DNA of 64,000 nucleotides from Aliivibrio sp. 1S175 (GCF_001690985.1 NZ_MAJS01000079.1:62001-126000); one strand, 5' to 3'; numbered from the stretch's first letter, positions 16,895 to 26,708 are shown. Numbers and translations: made by a program. The notes: a model not told the origin generated them from the sequence alone.

Positions 16895-19311
16895 TGACAG
16901 GATTAGTACCACGTCAGTTACATAAGTTTGGTGGCAGTAGCCTTGCCGATCCAGAATGCTATCGTCGTGTCGCGACTATTTTAAAAGAATACTCAAGTGA
17001 GCATGATCTGGTTGTCGTGTCTGCTGCGGGCAATACGACAAACCGAATTTTAGAATGGTTCGATGGTTTATTAAAAGATGGCCGATTAGCACATGAAATC
17101 TTGGAATCTTTACGTAAGTACCAACAAGAGCTGATTTCAGAATTACTTAGCGCTGAAAATGCGGAACCACTACTTGAGCTACTGCATAAAGAGCTGATTG
17201 CTATTGGCCAATTGCACGCGCCACTAACTGAGGTCCAACAAGCGGATATTCTTGGTCATGGAGAAGTATGGTCATCTCGATTACTTTCTGCCTATTTAAA
17301 TCAAATTGATTTGCAAGCGATACCTTTAGATTCACGTTCTTTTTTAAGAGCAGAGCGAGGCTGTCAACCTGAGGTTGATCGCGCATTATCATGGCCATTA
17401 TTTAAAGATCAAATAGCGTTGCACCCCCATGGACGAATCGTGATTACTGGATTTATGGCTCGCGACCAAAAAGGAGAAACCGTTCTGCTTGGTCGTAATG
17501 GCTCTGACTATTCAGCGACCATGATAGGGGCATTGGCTGAAGTCTCTCGCGTTACTATTTGGAGTGATGTCGCTGGAGTATTTAGTGCCGATCCTCGTAA
17601 AGTGGAAGATGCTTGTTTACTGCCTCTACTGCGTTTAGATGAAGCGAGTGAGTTGGCTCGATTAGCGGCTCCTGTATTACACAGCAGAACGTTACAACCC
17701 GTTGCGCAAAGTGCATTGGATTTGAGTTTGCGTTGTAGTTATCAACCTGAATCTGGTTCTACTCGTATTGAGCGAGTATTAGCTTCTGGTCGTGGTGCAA
17801 AAATAGTCACTTCATTAGAAGATGTGTATTTAATCCAATTAGGTTTTGGTCGTGGGCAAGATTTTGAACGAGCAAAACAAGAAGTCCTTTCTTTACTTAC
17901 TCGTTCTCAGTTACAGCCTCTAGCATTGGAAGTACAAGATGATCAATATACGCTTTTATTGGCGTATACCTCTGAAGTCGTTAATGAATCATTAGATGTG
18001 CTACAAAACTCGGCGGTACATGCTGAAATTAAATTAAAGGAAGGCTACTCAATGGTGGCAGCCGTTGGGGCTGGCGTGACAAGTAATGCCATTCATAGTC
18101 ATGGTTTTTATCATCAATTAAAGAATCGCCCATTAGAGTTTGTATGTGAATCAGAATCAGGATTAAGCTTGGTTGCGATTTTGCGTAAAGTGGATACAAC
18201 GTCAATTATTAAAGCGATGCATACACACCTATTTCAAGCGCAAAAAAGAGTAGGCTTAGTCTTATGTGGTCATGGAAATATAGGATCTCAGTGGTTATCG
18301 CTTTTTACTCAACAAAAGCGCCATCTTGAAAAACGTCACGGAATGCAATTTTCGTTAATTGGTGTTATCGATCGCCATCGTAATTGGTTTGATTTCGATG
18401 GCTTAGATAGCGGCTCAATTGTTGAAAAGTTTGATGATGAAGCGGTTCCTTATGACAATTTTGATTGGATCGAAAAAATTGGTGCAATTCAAGGGTACGA
18501 TGATGTTGTTGTTTTAGATGTAACGGCAAGTCCAGAGTTATCACAGCAATACAGTAAAATTGCGGAGCAAGGGATACATTTGATCTCTGCAAATAAAGTG
18601 GCTGGCTCTGCACCAAGCGATGAATACCAAGCCGTGATTGATGCGTTTACAAAAACAGGTCGTCATTGGTTATATAATGCGACCGTCGGAGCGGGACTCC
18701 CTATTAACCACACAGTAAGGGATTTACGTGAAAGTGGTGATGAGATAATAGCTTTATCTGGTATTTTTTCAGGGACATTATCTTGGTTGTTCCAACAATA
18801 TAATGGTGATGTTCCGTTTACTGAGCTAGTTGATCTCGCTTGGCAACAAGGCCTAACTGAACCAGATCCTAGAAATGATTTAGATGGTTCTGATGTCATG
18901 AGAAAATTGGTGATCTTAGCGCGTGAAGCTGGATTGAAAATCGAACCAACTCAAGTAAAAGTAGAATCTCTCGTTCCTGTTGAATTGAAAGATGTCAGTT
19001 TGGATGATTTTTTAGCGAAAGGTGAGCTGATCAATAACGCCTTATTTGAGCGTTTAGAAAAAGCCCAAAGAGAGCAGAAAGTATTGCGCTATGTTGCTCG
19101 TTTAAATAAAGATGGCAGTGCAACAGTAAGTATCGAAGCTCTTTCTGATCATCATGCATTAGCTAACTTATTACCTTGCGATAATATCTTTGCGATTGAA
19201 AGTAAATGGTATAAAGATAATCCATTAGTTATTCGTGGCCCGGGGGCAGGAAGGGAAGTAACTGCTGGTGCAATTCAATCTGATTTAAATCGAATAGCTG
19301 CTCTTTTTTAA
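16894..19311 (+). CDS. metL: Bifunctional aspartokinase II / homoserine dehydrogenase II
   Basis: MetL catalyses the first and third steps of the aspartate pathway for methionine. The 805 residues comprise an aspartokinase domain (HKFGGSSLADPE at the start, FMARDQKGETVLLGRNGSDYSA), a degenerate ACT linker region, and a homoserine dehydrogenase domain from about 450 (VGLVLCGHGNIGSQWL, HLISANKVAGSAP, GAGLPI, and GREVTAGAIQSDL at the end). It overlaps metB by one base and is followed by a strong terminator. In E. coli the same metJ/metBL arrangement is followed by metF, which is absent here. Confidence 0.96.
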   Translation: MTGLVPRQLHKFGGSSLADPECYRRVATILKEYSSEHDLVVVSAAGNTTNRILEWFDGLLKDGRLAHEILESLRKYQQELISELLSAENAEPLLELLHKELIAIGQLHAPLTEVQQADILGHGEVWSSRLLSAYLNQIDLQAIPLDSRSFLRAERGCQPEVDRALSWPLFKDQIALHPHGRIVITGFMARDQKGETVLLGRNGSDYSATMIGALAEVSRVTIWSDVAGVFSADPRKVEDACLLPLLRLDEASELARLAAPVLHSRTLQPVAQSALDLSLRCSYQPESGSTRIERVLASGRGAKIVTSLEDVYLIQLGFGRGQDFERAKQEVLSLLTRSQLQPLALEVQDDQYTLLLAYTSEVVNESLDVLQNSAVHAEIKLKEGYSMVAAVGAGVTSNAIHSHGFYHQLKNRPLEFVCESESGLSLVAILRKVDTTSIIKAMHTHLFQAQKRVGLVLCGHGNIGSQWLSLFTQQKRHLEKRHGMQFSLIGVIDRHRNWFDFDGLDSGSIVEKFDDEAVPYDNFDWIEKIGAIQGYDDVVVLDVTASPELSQQYSKIAEQGIHLISANKVAGSAPSDEYQAVIDAFTKTGRHWLYNATVGAGLPINHTVRDLRESGDEIIALSGIFSGTLSWLFQQYNGDVPFTELVDLAWQQGLTEPDPRNDLDGSDVMRKLVILAREAGLKIEPTQVKVESLVPVELKDVSLDDFLAKGELINNALFERLEKAQREQKVLRYVARLNKDGSATVSIEALSDHHALANLLPCDNIFAIESKWYKDNPLVIRGPGAGREVTAGAIQSDLNRIAALF

Positions 19312-19339
19312 CCTAGTTAATGTTCACTAATATTGATTG

Positions 19340-19365
19340 GCCATGCAGGTTTGCATGGCTTTTTT
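19340..19365 (+). terminator. Intrinsic terminator of metBL
   Basis: The 8-bp stem GCCATGCA / TGCATGGC with a 4-base loop is followed by six T residues. Confidence 0.85.
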
Positions 19366-19643
19366 GTTGATTTTGTAGGAAAAAACGGAATTGGGGTAAG
19401 TTTAGATTATTTTATGTTTTTTCTTAATTGACTGATTTATAGATAATATTTAATTACTCATGTTAATTAAGCATAAATTAAAATTAAAATTCTTTTAGTG
19501 CTATGGATTTTAAAAATATATTCAGTGATGATAATTGAGTAGTGGCTAATATATACAGGGTCAATATCTCGACATAACAATAAGACCTGTAGTCATTCTC
19601 TGTTATTTAATTTGAATTAAACTGCCGATTGAGAGAGTCATCC
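19366..19643. other. AT-rich leader upstream of leuO
   Basis: This stretch of about 280 bases between the metBL terminator and leuO is strongly AT-rich and holds no convincing ORF. Long AT-rich leaders upstream of leuO are typical targets of H-NS silencing in enterobacteria, but no specific site is called here. Confidence 0.4.
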
Positions 19644-20618
19644 ATGAGTACAGAACCTACCCAAGAATCAACATCAATAACAAGTTCAGAACAAGTATTA
19701 CGTAGTGTCGATTTAAATTTATTGACGGTGTTTGATGCTGTAATGCAAGAGCAAAATATTACTCGAGCAGCGCAAAATTTAGGTATGTCACAACCTGCGG
19801 TTAGTAATGCGGTATCTCGATTAAAGATAATGTTTAATGATGAATTATTTATTCGTCATGGCCGTGGAATTCAACCAACTCAACGAGCTCGTCAATTGTT
19901 TGCACCAATGCGCCAAGCATTACAATTAGTTAAAAATGAACTGCCTAGTTCTACGTTTGTTCCTGAAAGCTCAGCAAGACAATTTAAGCTATCAATTTGC
20001 AGCCCATCAGACATGCGCTTTGCCCCACGTATTTTGAGAGATATTCAACAAAAAGCACCTCATATTAGTTTAAAGCTATCAGGTGAATATGATCTAGATA
20101 TCGCTCAAAAATTACGATATCAAGAAGTAGACTTTGTGATTGATTACGTGCGTTTTGATGAACCTGGCTACATGAGCACTGAACTATTTACGGATGAATT
20201 AGTTGTTGTTGCTTCAGTTAATCACCCGCGTATTCAAGGCGGGATTACGAAAGAACAATTAGCAAACGAAAAACACGCGGTTCCTGCTCGTGTTGAAAAT
20301 ACAAAAGGATTTGCTGATCATCTTTATATGGATTCTCTGTATGAACAGGCCTATAAAGGCGCAAGCATCAGTAATGTTCTGTATGTTGTATCTCAATCAG
20401 ATTTAATAACAGTAGCGCCTAAATGGTTAGTGAGCTCAATGCAGAATCGCGAACAATTGATGATATTACCGCTGCCAATCGAATCAAAAAGCATTCGTGG
20501 CTACTTAAGCTGGCATGATTCATACCAAAAAGACAAAGGTCATATTTGGATGAGAGATCAATTAATGCTTATCTGTGGTGAGGAAGTCGTTGCTTCAAGC
20601 AAAGGAATGATGTTTTAA
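19644..20618 (+). CDS. leuO: LysR-family transcriptional regulator LeuO
   Basis: LeuO is a LysR-type regulator that antagonises H-NS and in Vibrio cholerae links cyclic dipeptide and acid responses to virulence genes. The 324-residue product has an N-terminal winged helix-turn-helix (LNLLTVFDAVMQEQNITRAA, QPAVSNAVSRL) and a LysR substrate domain. The ATG at 19644 is preferred; an in-frame TTG lies five codons upstream. As in E. coli it lies upstream of ilvIH, but here an acyl-CoA ligase gene stands between them. Confidence 0.88.
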   Translation: MSTEPTQESTSITSSEQVLRSVDLNLLTVFDAVMQEQNITRAAQNLGMSQPAVSNAVSRLKIMFNDELFIRHGRGIQPTQRARQLFAPMRQALQLVKNELPSSTFVPESSARQFKLSICSPSDMRFAPRILRDIQQKAPHISLKLSGEYDLDIAQKLRYQEVDFVIDYVRFDEPGYMSTELFTDELVVVASVNHPRIQGGITKEQLANEKHAVPARVENTKGFADHLYMDSLYEQAYKGASISNVLYVVSQSDLITVAPKWLVSSMQNREQLMILPLPIESKSIRGYLSWHDSYQKDKGHIWMRDQLMLICGEEVVASSKGMMF

Positions 20619-20647
20619 ACCATGTTTTCATACTAAAAAACGAGATT

Positions 20648-20676
20648 AAGGCAGCCTATAAATGGCTGCCTTTTTT
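20648..20676 (+). terminator. Intrinsic terminator of leuO
   Basis: AAGGCAGCC / GGCTGCCTT forms a 9-bp stem with a 7-base loop and a T-run. Confidence 0.85.
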
Positions 20677-20832
20677 GTTGGTATACATACGATATAAACA
20701 GAATGTAGAGTTTAAATAATTATTTTGTTAATAGAGTTATCTTGAAATGAGTTTCACACAACAATACTTACATTTTATACAGAGAAACAGTTGCCTTTTT
20801 TATTACCACTTGTACAATTTGTGCAGATTATA

Positions 20833-20848
20833 GCTTACACCTGTAAGC
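20833..20848. repeat. Short palindrome upstream of the acyl-CoA ligase gene
   Basis: GCTTAC-ACCT-GTAAGC is a perfect 6-bp dyad 17 bases before the ATG, a place where a repressor could block transcription or initiation. No known operator is recognised. Confidence 0.35.
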
Positions 20849-20864
20849 CTAAAGGTGATACGAG

Positions 20865-22703
20865 ATGACTATTCAAAACCTACATATTGTAAAAGAGATC
20901 CGCCAGCACATTGCAACTAGAGCAAATGACACTGCATTACGTGAACGTAAATGTGGTGCTTGGAGTGATACTCAGTGCTCAGCATGGAGTGATATTACTT
21001 GGGGTGAGTTTGGCCAACAAATGGATACTCTATCTTTGGCATTATTAGCTCATGGATTGAAAATACAAGAGAAAGTAGGGATCTTTGCCAATAACATGCC
21101 TCGTTGGACGGTTGCTGATTTTGCAACTATGCAATTACGTTCAGTCCCTGTTCCAATTTATCCGACGAATACACCAACACAAGCGGCCTATGTCATTAAT
21201 GATGCTAATATCCGTATATTATTTGTAGGTGAACAAGCGCAATATAATTCGGCTATTGTAATTTTTGAACAATGTCCACAATTGACTCATATTGTAGCGT
21301 TAAGTGATGATATTGATTTAAATGATCATGAAGCGGGTGTTTCATGGAATGACTTCGTATCAACAGCAAGTGAATTACATCAAGAAGAATTAACTCACCG
21401 TCTTGATACGGCAGAGATGGATGATTTACTTACGTTGATCTACACCTCTGGCACAACAGGGGAGCCAAAAGGGGTAATGCTAGATTACACTAATATTGGC
21501 TCTCAGTTAGCTGGGCATAACACAAACTTAGCGTTAACTGAGCAAGATGTATCGTTATGTTTTCTACCTCTCTCTCATGTATTTGAGCGTGCTTGGACTT
21601 TTTATGTTTTATACAAAGGTGCTGTAAACTGTTATTTACCAAATACAAACCTAATTAAAGAAGCGCTAACAGAAGTGAAACCAACGGTAATGTGTGCGGT
21701 TCCTCGTTTCTATGAGAAAATATTTTCAACAGTACATGAAAAAGTATCTCGTGCTCCTGCTCATCGTAAGGTGATGTTTACTTGGGCGGTAAACATGGGA
21801 GCAAAAATGTCGGTGTGTAAACAAGAAGGTCGAGAACCATCATGGGCTCTAAAGCAAGCTTATAAGGTGGCAGATAAATTAGTTCTCTCTAAATTACGCA
21901 TGATCCTAGGTGGGAATATTAATTTCATGCCTTGTGGAGGCGCTAAATTAGATGCAACCATTGGTCGTTTTTTCCATGCTCTTGGCGTTAATGTTAAATT
22001 AGGTTATGGCATGACAGAGACCACTGCCACTATTTCATGTTGGGAAGATGGTAAGTTTCATCCAGACTCTATTGGTACATTAATGCCTGGCGCTGAAGTT
22101 AAAATTGGTGAAAAGAATGAAATCCTAGTTCGTGGCCCAATGGTTATGAAAGGGTATTATAATAAACCAGAAGAAACCGCTCTAAACTTTACAGAAGATG
22201 GCTTCTTAAAAACGGGTGATGCTGGTGAGTTTGATAAGGAAGGTAATTTATATATTACTGACCGAATTAAAGAGCTTATGAAAACGTCAGGTGGTAAATA
22301 TATAGCACCGCAAGTGATTGAAGGTGCTATCGGTAAAGATCACTTTATCGAACAAATTGCAGTTATTGCGGACACTCGTAAATTTGTTTCAGCATTGATT
22401 GTCCCTTGTTACGATGCATTAGAAGAATACGCTAAAGAGTTAAATATTGCTTATCATGACCGTATGGATTTAGTTAAGCACAGTGAAATTGTTGAGATGC
22501 TAGAAAAACGAGTGGCAAATCTACAAAAAGAACTGGCTCGTTTTGAGCAAGTGAAAAAATTCACGCTATTATCTAAATCATTCTCGATGGATAAAGGTGA
22601 ATTAACACCAACTCAAAAGTTGCGTCGCAAAGTGATCAGTGAACGTTACCAAAACGAAATTGATGAGATGTATAGCGAAAAGCAAGAGAAAAAAGATAAG
22701 TAA
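20865..22703 (+). CDS. Long-chain fatty acid CoA ligase (AMP-binding, FadD15-like)
   Basis: An ANL-superfamily enzyme that activates long-chain fatty acids to acyl-CoA through an acyl-adenylate. The 612 residues carry the phosphate-binding loop [15 protein letters not shown] (about 193-207), the GYGMTETTA motif and the hinge [24 protein letters not shown] with a K in [11 protein letters not shown]. The size and [11 protein letters not shown] motif match the long-chain synthetase group related to eukaryotic ACSL rather than E. coli FadD. RBS AGGTG is 7 bases upstream. It is a single gene with its own terminator, placed between leuO and ilvI; the real substrate range is unknown. Confidence 0.88.
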   Translation: MTIQNLHIVKEIRQHIATRANDTALRERKCGAWSDTQCSAWSDITWGEFGQQMDTLSLALLAHGLKIQEKVGIFANNMPRWTVADFATMQLRSVPVPIYPTNTPTQAAYVINDANIRILFVGEQAQYNSAIVIFEQCPQLTHIVALSDDIDLNDHEAGVSWNDFVSTASELHQEELTHRLDTAEMDDLLTLIYTSGTTGEPKGVMLDYTNIGSQLAGHNTNLALTEQDVSLCFLPLSHVFERAWTFYVLYKGAVNCYLPNTNLIKEALTEVKPTVMCAVPRFYEKIFSTVHEKVSRAPAHRKVMFTWAVNMGAKMSVCKQEGREPSWALKQAYKVADKLVLSKLRMILGGNINFMPCGGAKLDATIGRFFHALGVNVKLGYGMTETTATISCWEDGKFHPDSIGTLMPGAEVKIGEKNEILVRGPMVMKGYYNKPEETALNFTEDGFLKTGDAGEFDKEGNLYITDRIKELMKTSGGKYIAPQVIEGAIGKDHFIEQIAVIADTRKFVSALIVPCYDALEEYAKELNIAYHDRMDLVKHSEIVEMLEKRVANLQKELARFEQVKKFTLLSKSFSMDKGELTPTQKLRRKVISERYQNEIDEMYSEKQEKKDK

Positions 22704-22726
22704 ATTTTCTTTTAGTTAGAGCGTAT

Positions 22727-22754
22727 AAACCAGTCTATTTAGACTGGTTTTTTT
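22727..22754 (+). terminator. Intrinsic terminator of the acyl-CoA ligase gene
   Basis: The 11-bp stem AAACCAGTCTA / TAGACTGGTTT has a 2-base loop and a T-run. Confidence 0.85.
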
Positions 22755-22968
22755 ATGCCTATAAAAAATGAGATCATTAGCTACCTTAATATGGTGGTGT
22801 TATTTTTTATTATCTCTTTTTATTTTAAATTTATTGGTTTTTAGCACTGAATTTGTTTGCTTTTAATAGTCTTAATAACTGAACTTTACCTTTTAAGTGA
22901 AGCTATATTCTAACCTGTCAAATACCCTCTAGACCAAAGTGCTGCGAAAAGGTTAAAGTTGTTTCGTA

Positions 22969-23019
22969 ATGTTGATTTTTGTTATCGTAAATCACCATTT
23001 ACATAGGATCTTAATCTAA
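22969..23019 (+). CDS. Possible ilvIH leader peptide (16 codons, Leu/Ile/Val-rich)
   Basis: The ORF encodes MLIFVIVNHHLHRILI, with 9 of 16 residues being Leu, Ile or Val, in the 416-base leader of ilvIH. This is the composition expected of an attenuation leader. Against it, the nearest AAGG is about 16 bases from the ATG, and I see no hairpin with a T-run between it and ilvI. E. coli ilvIH is controlled by Lrp and has no attenuator. The function is therefore a hypothesis. Confidence 0.3.
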   Translation: MLIFVIVNHHLHRILI

Positions 23020-23062
23020 TTAATTTCGGTTTAGGCTAAAAATAAGCCCTAACTATGTAAAT
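22997..23062. repeat. Inverted repeats in the ilvIH leader
   Basis: ATTTACATAG (22997-23006) pairs perfectly with CTATGTAAAT (23053-23062). Between them TTAGGCT and AGCCCTAA form an inner hairpin with one bulge. GTAAATCAC also occurs twice (22987 and 23057). The pattern may be RNA structure or a repeated protein-binding site such as Lrp. Confidence 0.45.
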
Positions 23063-23119
23063 CACTAATAATCGGTAATTCATGTCGTTTATTAGAGGGT
23101 TTAATGTCTGGAGATAAAT

Positions 23120-24841
23120 ATGGAAATGTTATCTGGCTCAGAGATGATCGTACAATCTTTGATTGATGAAGGTGTAGAGCACATATTCGGATACCCTGGG
23201 GGTTCTGTTCTTGATATTTATGATGCGTTGCACATGAAGAGTGACGTTATTCAACATGTATTAGTGAGGCATGAACAAGCCGCTACACATATGGCTGATG
23301 GCTATGCCCGCGCTACCGGGAAACCTGGAGTCGTTCTTGTTTGTTCCGGTCCAGGAGCAACAAATACGATTACAGGGATAGCGACAGCTTATATGGACTC
23401 TATTCCGATGATAGTGCTTTCTGGAAACGTACCAAACAATATGATTGGCACTGATGCCTTTCAAGAGTGCGACATGGTAGGTGTCTCTCGCCCGATAGTT
23501 AAACATAGCTTTTTAGTTAAAAAAGCCGAAGACATTCCTGAAATCATCAAAAAAGCATTTTATATTGCATCTACAGGACGCCCTGGCCCTGTTGTTATTG
23601 ATATACCTAAAGATGTCATGAGTCCCGCATTTACATTCCCTTATCAGTATCCTACGTCGGTTTCATTACGTTCTTATAATCCAACAACGACAGGGCATAA
23701 AGGACAGATTAAAAAAGGGTTAAAAACGTTATTAGCCGCCAAAAAACCAGTACTGTATGTTGGTGGTGGTGCCATAATTTCTTCAGCGGATAAGCAAATT
23801 CTTACATTGGCAGAAAGCTTAAATTTACCCGTTGTATGCACTTTAATGGGATTAGGTGCTTTTCCTGGTACGCATAAAAATTCCGTAGGAATGCTAGGTA
23901 TGCATGGAACTTACGAAGCCAATATGGCAATGCATAATGCGGATTTAATTTTTGGTATTGGTGTTCGATTTGATGATCGTACGACGAATAATTTAGAAAA
24001 ATACTGTCCCGATGCAACGATTATGCATATAGATATAGACCCTTCATCTATATCTAAAAACATTCAAGTAGATGTACCAATTGTTGGGTCTGCTGACGTA
24101 GTTCTTGAATCAATGTTGTCATTAATGAAAGATCAAGATGGACATAATGATACCGATGCGATGGAAGCGTGGTGGAGTGAAATATCTGAATGGCGTGCTC
24201 GTGATTGCTTAGCATATAAAGCATCACCGGATAAAATCAAACCACAACAAGTGATAGAAACACTGTATAAATTAACCAATGGCGACGCTTACGTTGCTTC
24301 TGATGTAGGCCAACATCAAATGTTTGCCGCGCTTTATTACCCATTTGATAAGCCGCGTCGTTGGATAAACTCTGGTGGCTTAGGAACAATGGGTTTTGGT
24401 TTACCTGCAGCATTAGGCGTTAAGTTTACTCATCCTAATGAAGTTGTTGTTTGTGTTACTGGTGACGGTAGTATTCAGATGAATATTCAAGAGCTATCAA
24501 CGGCGCTTCAATATGATATTCCTGTAAAGATTATTAATCTTAATAACCGATTCTTAGGTATGGTTAAACAATGGCAAGATATTATTTATCAAGGTAGGCA
24601 CTCAAACTCTTACATGAGTTCTGTTCCTGATTTTGCAGCGATTGCAGAAGCTTATGGTCATGTTGGAATCCGAATTAATCACCCTGATGAACTGGAATCT
24701 GGTCTAGAAAAAGCGTTAGCAATGAAAGATAGATTGGTCTTTGTTGATATTAATGTAGACGAAACGGAACATGTTTACCCAATGCAAATTAAAGGGGAAG
24801 CAATGGATAAGATGTGGCTAAGTAAGACGGAGAGAACGTAA
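23120..24841 (+). CDS. ilvI: Acetolactate synthase III, large subunit
   Basis: IlvI is the catalytic, ThDP/FAD-dependent subunit of acetohydroxyacid synthase, the first common step of valine, leucine and isoleucine synthesis. The 573-residue product has the ThDP glutamate region ([31 protein letters not shown]), the FAD domain, and the ThDP-Mg motif [19 protein letters not shown] near 450. The start ATG has GGAG about 7 bases upstream. Its stop overlaps the ilvH ATG by one base. Confidence 0.96.
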   Translation: MEMLSGSEMIVQSLIDEGVEHIFGYPGGSVLDIYDALHMKSDVIQHVLVRHEQAATHMADGYARATGKPGVVLVCSGPGATNTITGIATAYMDSIPMIVLSGNVPNNMIGTDAFQECDMVGVSRPIVKHSFLVKKAEDIPEIIKKAFYIASTGRPGPVVIDIPKDVMSPAFTFPYQYPTSVSLRSYNPTTTGHKGQIKKGLKTLLAAKKPVLYVGGGAIISSADKQILTLAESLNLPVVCTLMGLGAFPGTHKNSVGMLGMHGTYEANMAMHNADLIFGIGVRFDDRTTNNLEKYCPDATIMHIDIDPSSISKNIQVDVPIVGSADVVLESMLSLMKDQDGHNDTDAMEAWWSEISEWRARDCLAYKASPDKIKPQQVIETLYKLTNGDAYVASDVGQHQMFAALYYPFDKPRRWINSGGLGTMGFGLPAALGVKFTHPNEVVVCVTGDGSIQMNIQELSTALQYDIPVKIINLNNRFLGMVKQWQDIIYQGRHSNSYMSSVPDFAAIAEAYGHVGIRINHPDELESGLEKALAMKDRLVFVDINVDETEHVYPMQIKGEAMDKMWLSKTERT

Positions 24842-25335
24842 TGAAACATATCATTTCACTGCTATTAGAAAATGAATCAGGGGCGTTATCTCGTGTTGTA
24901 GGCCTGTTCTCTCAACGAGGCTACAATATTGAGTCATTAACGGTGTCTCCGACTGAAGATGCTACTTTATCGCGTTTAAACATCACTACAGCGAGTGATG
25001 CTATGGAGCTTGAACAGATTCAGAAGCAATTACATAAATTGATAGATGTAATTAAAGTGCAAGAAGTAACGGATTCGGATCACGTAGAGCGAGAGTTATT
25101 GCTTATTAAGGTTAAAGCCTGTGGGTTTGCTCGAGCGGAAGTAAAGCGCACTGCGGATATTTTTCGTGGACAAATCGTAGATGTAACCAGCTCTTTATAC
25201 ACAATCCAACTAACTGGAACCTCAGAGAAGCTTGATGCATTTATTACCGCGATGTCTGAAGTCACTGACGTTATCGAAGTGGCGAGAAGTGGTGTTGTTG
25301 GTATTGCTCGTGGGGAAAAAGCATTAAGGGTGTAA
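24841..25335 (+). CDS. ilvH: Acetolactate synthase III, regulatory small subunit
   Basis: IlvH binds and activates IlvI and confers valine feedback inhibition. The 164 residues start with an ACT domain (HIISLLLENESGALSRVVGL, SQRGYNIESLTVSPTED) followed by the C-terminal regulatory domain. It is full length and translationally coupled to ilvI. Confidence 0.96.
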   Translation: MKHIISLLLENESGALSRVVGLFSQRGYNIESLTVSPTEDATLSRLNITTASDAMELEQIQKQLHKLIDVIKVQEVTDSDHVERELLLIKVKACGFARAEVKRTADIFRGQIVDVTSSLYTIQLTGTSEKLDAFITAMSEVTDVIEVARSGVVGIARGEKALRV

Positions 25336-25360
25336 TATTTACATTTAGCTTTTGTTTATT

Positions 25361-25600
25361 TATCAATTAAGCCCTTTTTTATCGCTGGGCTTAATTGATA
25401 TTCCTTTTGAAGCATTACTCGCATTACTGCATAAATCTCACTTAGAAAGTCAGTTAGCTAAGTCCGTTCTTAAAGGAATGTCAGTGGTTGTTATTATAGA
25501 TAAATACTAACGAATTATTGAAGTGAATGCGCATTACCTCTATACGTAATTGTTCTGAGGTAGAAGCGGTAGGGAAAAGCACATTAGACTAAAGTATAAT
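25361..25600 (+). pseudogene. Decayed PAS-like domain gene fragment
   Basis: One frame reads without stop from 25361 and gives ...FEALLALLHKSHLESQLAKS and LKGMSVVVIIDKY, then TAA, then in the same frame RIIEVNAHYLYT. After a further stop and a one-base frame change it continues NCSEVEAVGKSTLD. Put together this resembles the core of a PAS sensory domain (I-x-x-D-x-x-x-RIIEVN...EE-x-x-GKS). With a stop and a frameshift and no good start, it looks like the remnant of a sensor or regulator gene. The parent family is unknown; the similarity is my reading and is untested. Confidence 0.4.
25364..25397. repeat. 11-bp inverted repeat after ilvH
   Basis: CAATTAAGCCC (25364-25374) and GGGCTTAATTG (25387-25397) form a perfect dyad with a 12-base T-rich loop, 28 bases after ilvH. 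It may end ilvIH transcription, though there is no downstream T-run. Confidence 0.5.
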
Positions 25601-25698
25601 ATTATCTATACTTATTTCTATTAGTTAATAAGCTTATAGTAGGATGCTATTGTGTTAAAGGGATAATACCAACAGGCTAATGATGGTGTGAGGTCTCT

Positions 25699-25830
25699 AT
25701 GTTTACTGATTTTTTAGTTAGATTAACTGTAGTTGGCTTGGTTGTTTTAGGATTTAAATTGAGTGCTATTTATTTCTTATTGATGGTATTGCTGATTGGA
25801 ACTCATAATAAAGAGTTTTTTGGTTGGTAA
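25699..25830 (+). CDS. Small single-pass membrane protein, 43 aa, unknown
   Basis: An ATG with a GTGAGG site 7 bases upstream opens a 43-codon frame (MFTDFLVRLTVVGLVVLGFK onwards, ending HNKEFFGW). Almost the whole length is hydrophobic, giving one or two tightly spaced membrane helices and a short polar tail. A strong bidirectional terminator starts 11 bases after the stop, so a short transcript is plausible. I do not recognise the family. It lies between the PAS relic and a GntR-type regulator. Confidence 0.5.
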   Translation: MFTDFLVRLTVVGLVVLGFKLSAIYFLLMVLLIGTHNKEFFGW

Positions 25831-25840
25831 CTATATTCGA

Positions 25841-25871
25841 AAAAAACCAGACAATAATGTCTGGTTTTTTT
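25841..25871. terminator. Bidirectional terminator between the 43-aa ORF and the GntR regulator
   Basis: AAAAAACCAGACA / TGTCTGGTTTTTT forms a 13-bp stem with a 4-base loop and A/T tails on both sides. Confidence 0.85.
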
Positions 25872-25893
25872 ATGTCTTAAATCTTTCTTTTTA

Positions 25894-26556
25894 TTAAGCC
25901 GCAAAAGAATTAGCTAATCGATTCATTGATTTTATATAGTGTTTTTCTAAGAGTTCGATTGCTTGAGTCGAGTGGCGAGACAGAGCCGATTTCATAATAG
26001 ACTCTTGTTCTTCTAGGTATTTAATATGTTCGTCAGTAATGTTTGTATAAGTGCTTTGAAGGTGACTATAACGTTTAATTTGATTGATTAGATCTTGATG
26101 GAATTGGTACATAATAGGAGCGTTAGCTCCTTCAAGAAGCGCAGAATGAAAAGCTAAATGGCGCTCTTCCCTGTCGATCATCATTTCTTTTGAAAGATTA
26201 TTTAGATTTATTTTACTTAATTTATGGAAGTGCGTAAGAACATTTAGCTCCCAAGCTTCATCGCCATGACTGATTGCTTTTTGCAATAAAGCATTACCTA
26301 CAATACGTAAACCTTCAAATAATTCTTTTAATTCGTCTTGTGAGATAGATGCAACCCAGCATCCTTTCTGAGGTTCAAGCTTTACGTATTTATTCCATGA
26401 TAATTGAACAAGCGCTTCTCTAATAGGTGACGCACCAACGTTATAACGTTCTTTTAATTCGGCAACAACCAATTTTTTACCAGGGGTTAATGAGCCATTC
26501 AGGATATCTTGATGGATCATTTTTGATACTTTATCAGTAAGGGTTGGGCTAGACAC
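25894..26556 (-). CDS. GntR-family transcriptional regulator (FCD/FadR-type effector domain)
   Basis: The 220-residue product has an N-terminal GntR winged helix (MIHQDILNGSLTPGKKLVV, YNVGASPIREALVQLS) and a C-terminal all-helical FCD-type domain with the usual His-rich positions (REERHLAFHSALLEGA). Such proteins usually sense organic acids or sugar acids, often through a bound metal. The start is GTG at 26556. No obvious catabolic operon is adjacent, so its target cannot be inferred. It is transcribed toward the small membrane ORF and lies downstream of pykF on the same strand. Confidence 0.8.
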   Translation of the reverse strand: MSSPTLTDKVSKMIHQDILNGSLTPGKKLVVAELKERYNVGASPIREALVQLSWNKYVKLEPQKGCWVASISQDELKELFEGLRIVGNALLQKAISHGDEAWELNVLTHFHKLSKINLNNLSKEMMIDREERHLAFHSALLEGANAPIMYQFHQDLINQIKRYSHLQSTYTNITDEHIKYLEEQESIMKSALSRHSTQAIELLEKHYIKSMNRLANSFAA

Positions 26557-26680
26557 TTGTCACTCTCTTATATAAATAGTCATTACAAAAAGTAGAATAT
26601 GATCCATAATAATCATTATACCGTCTTTCGTTCTGATGCTGAGTGTAGCGTATCGTATAATTTGTGCAATAAAAACTTAT

Positions 26681-26708
26681 AAAAAAAGAGGGCATAAGCC
26701 CTCTTTTT
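26681..26708. terminator. Terminator of pykF
   Basis: AAAGAGGGC / GCCCTCTTT with an ATAA loop has A/T runs on both sides and lies between pykF and the GntR gene. Confidence 0.8.

Noticed and set aside
22755-22844. 29-codon hydrophobic ORF after the acyl-CoA ligase terminator
   Set aside because: Its ATG lies at the end of the terminator T-run with no ribosome site, and the composition follows the AT-rich background.
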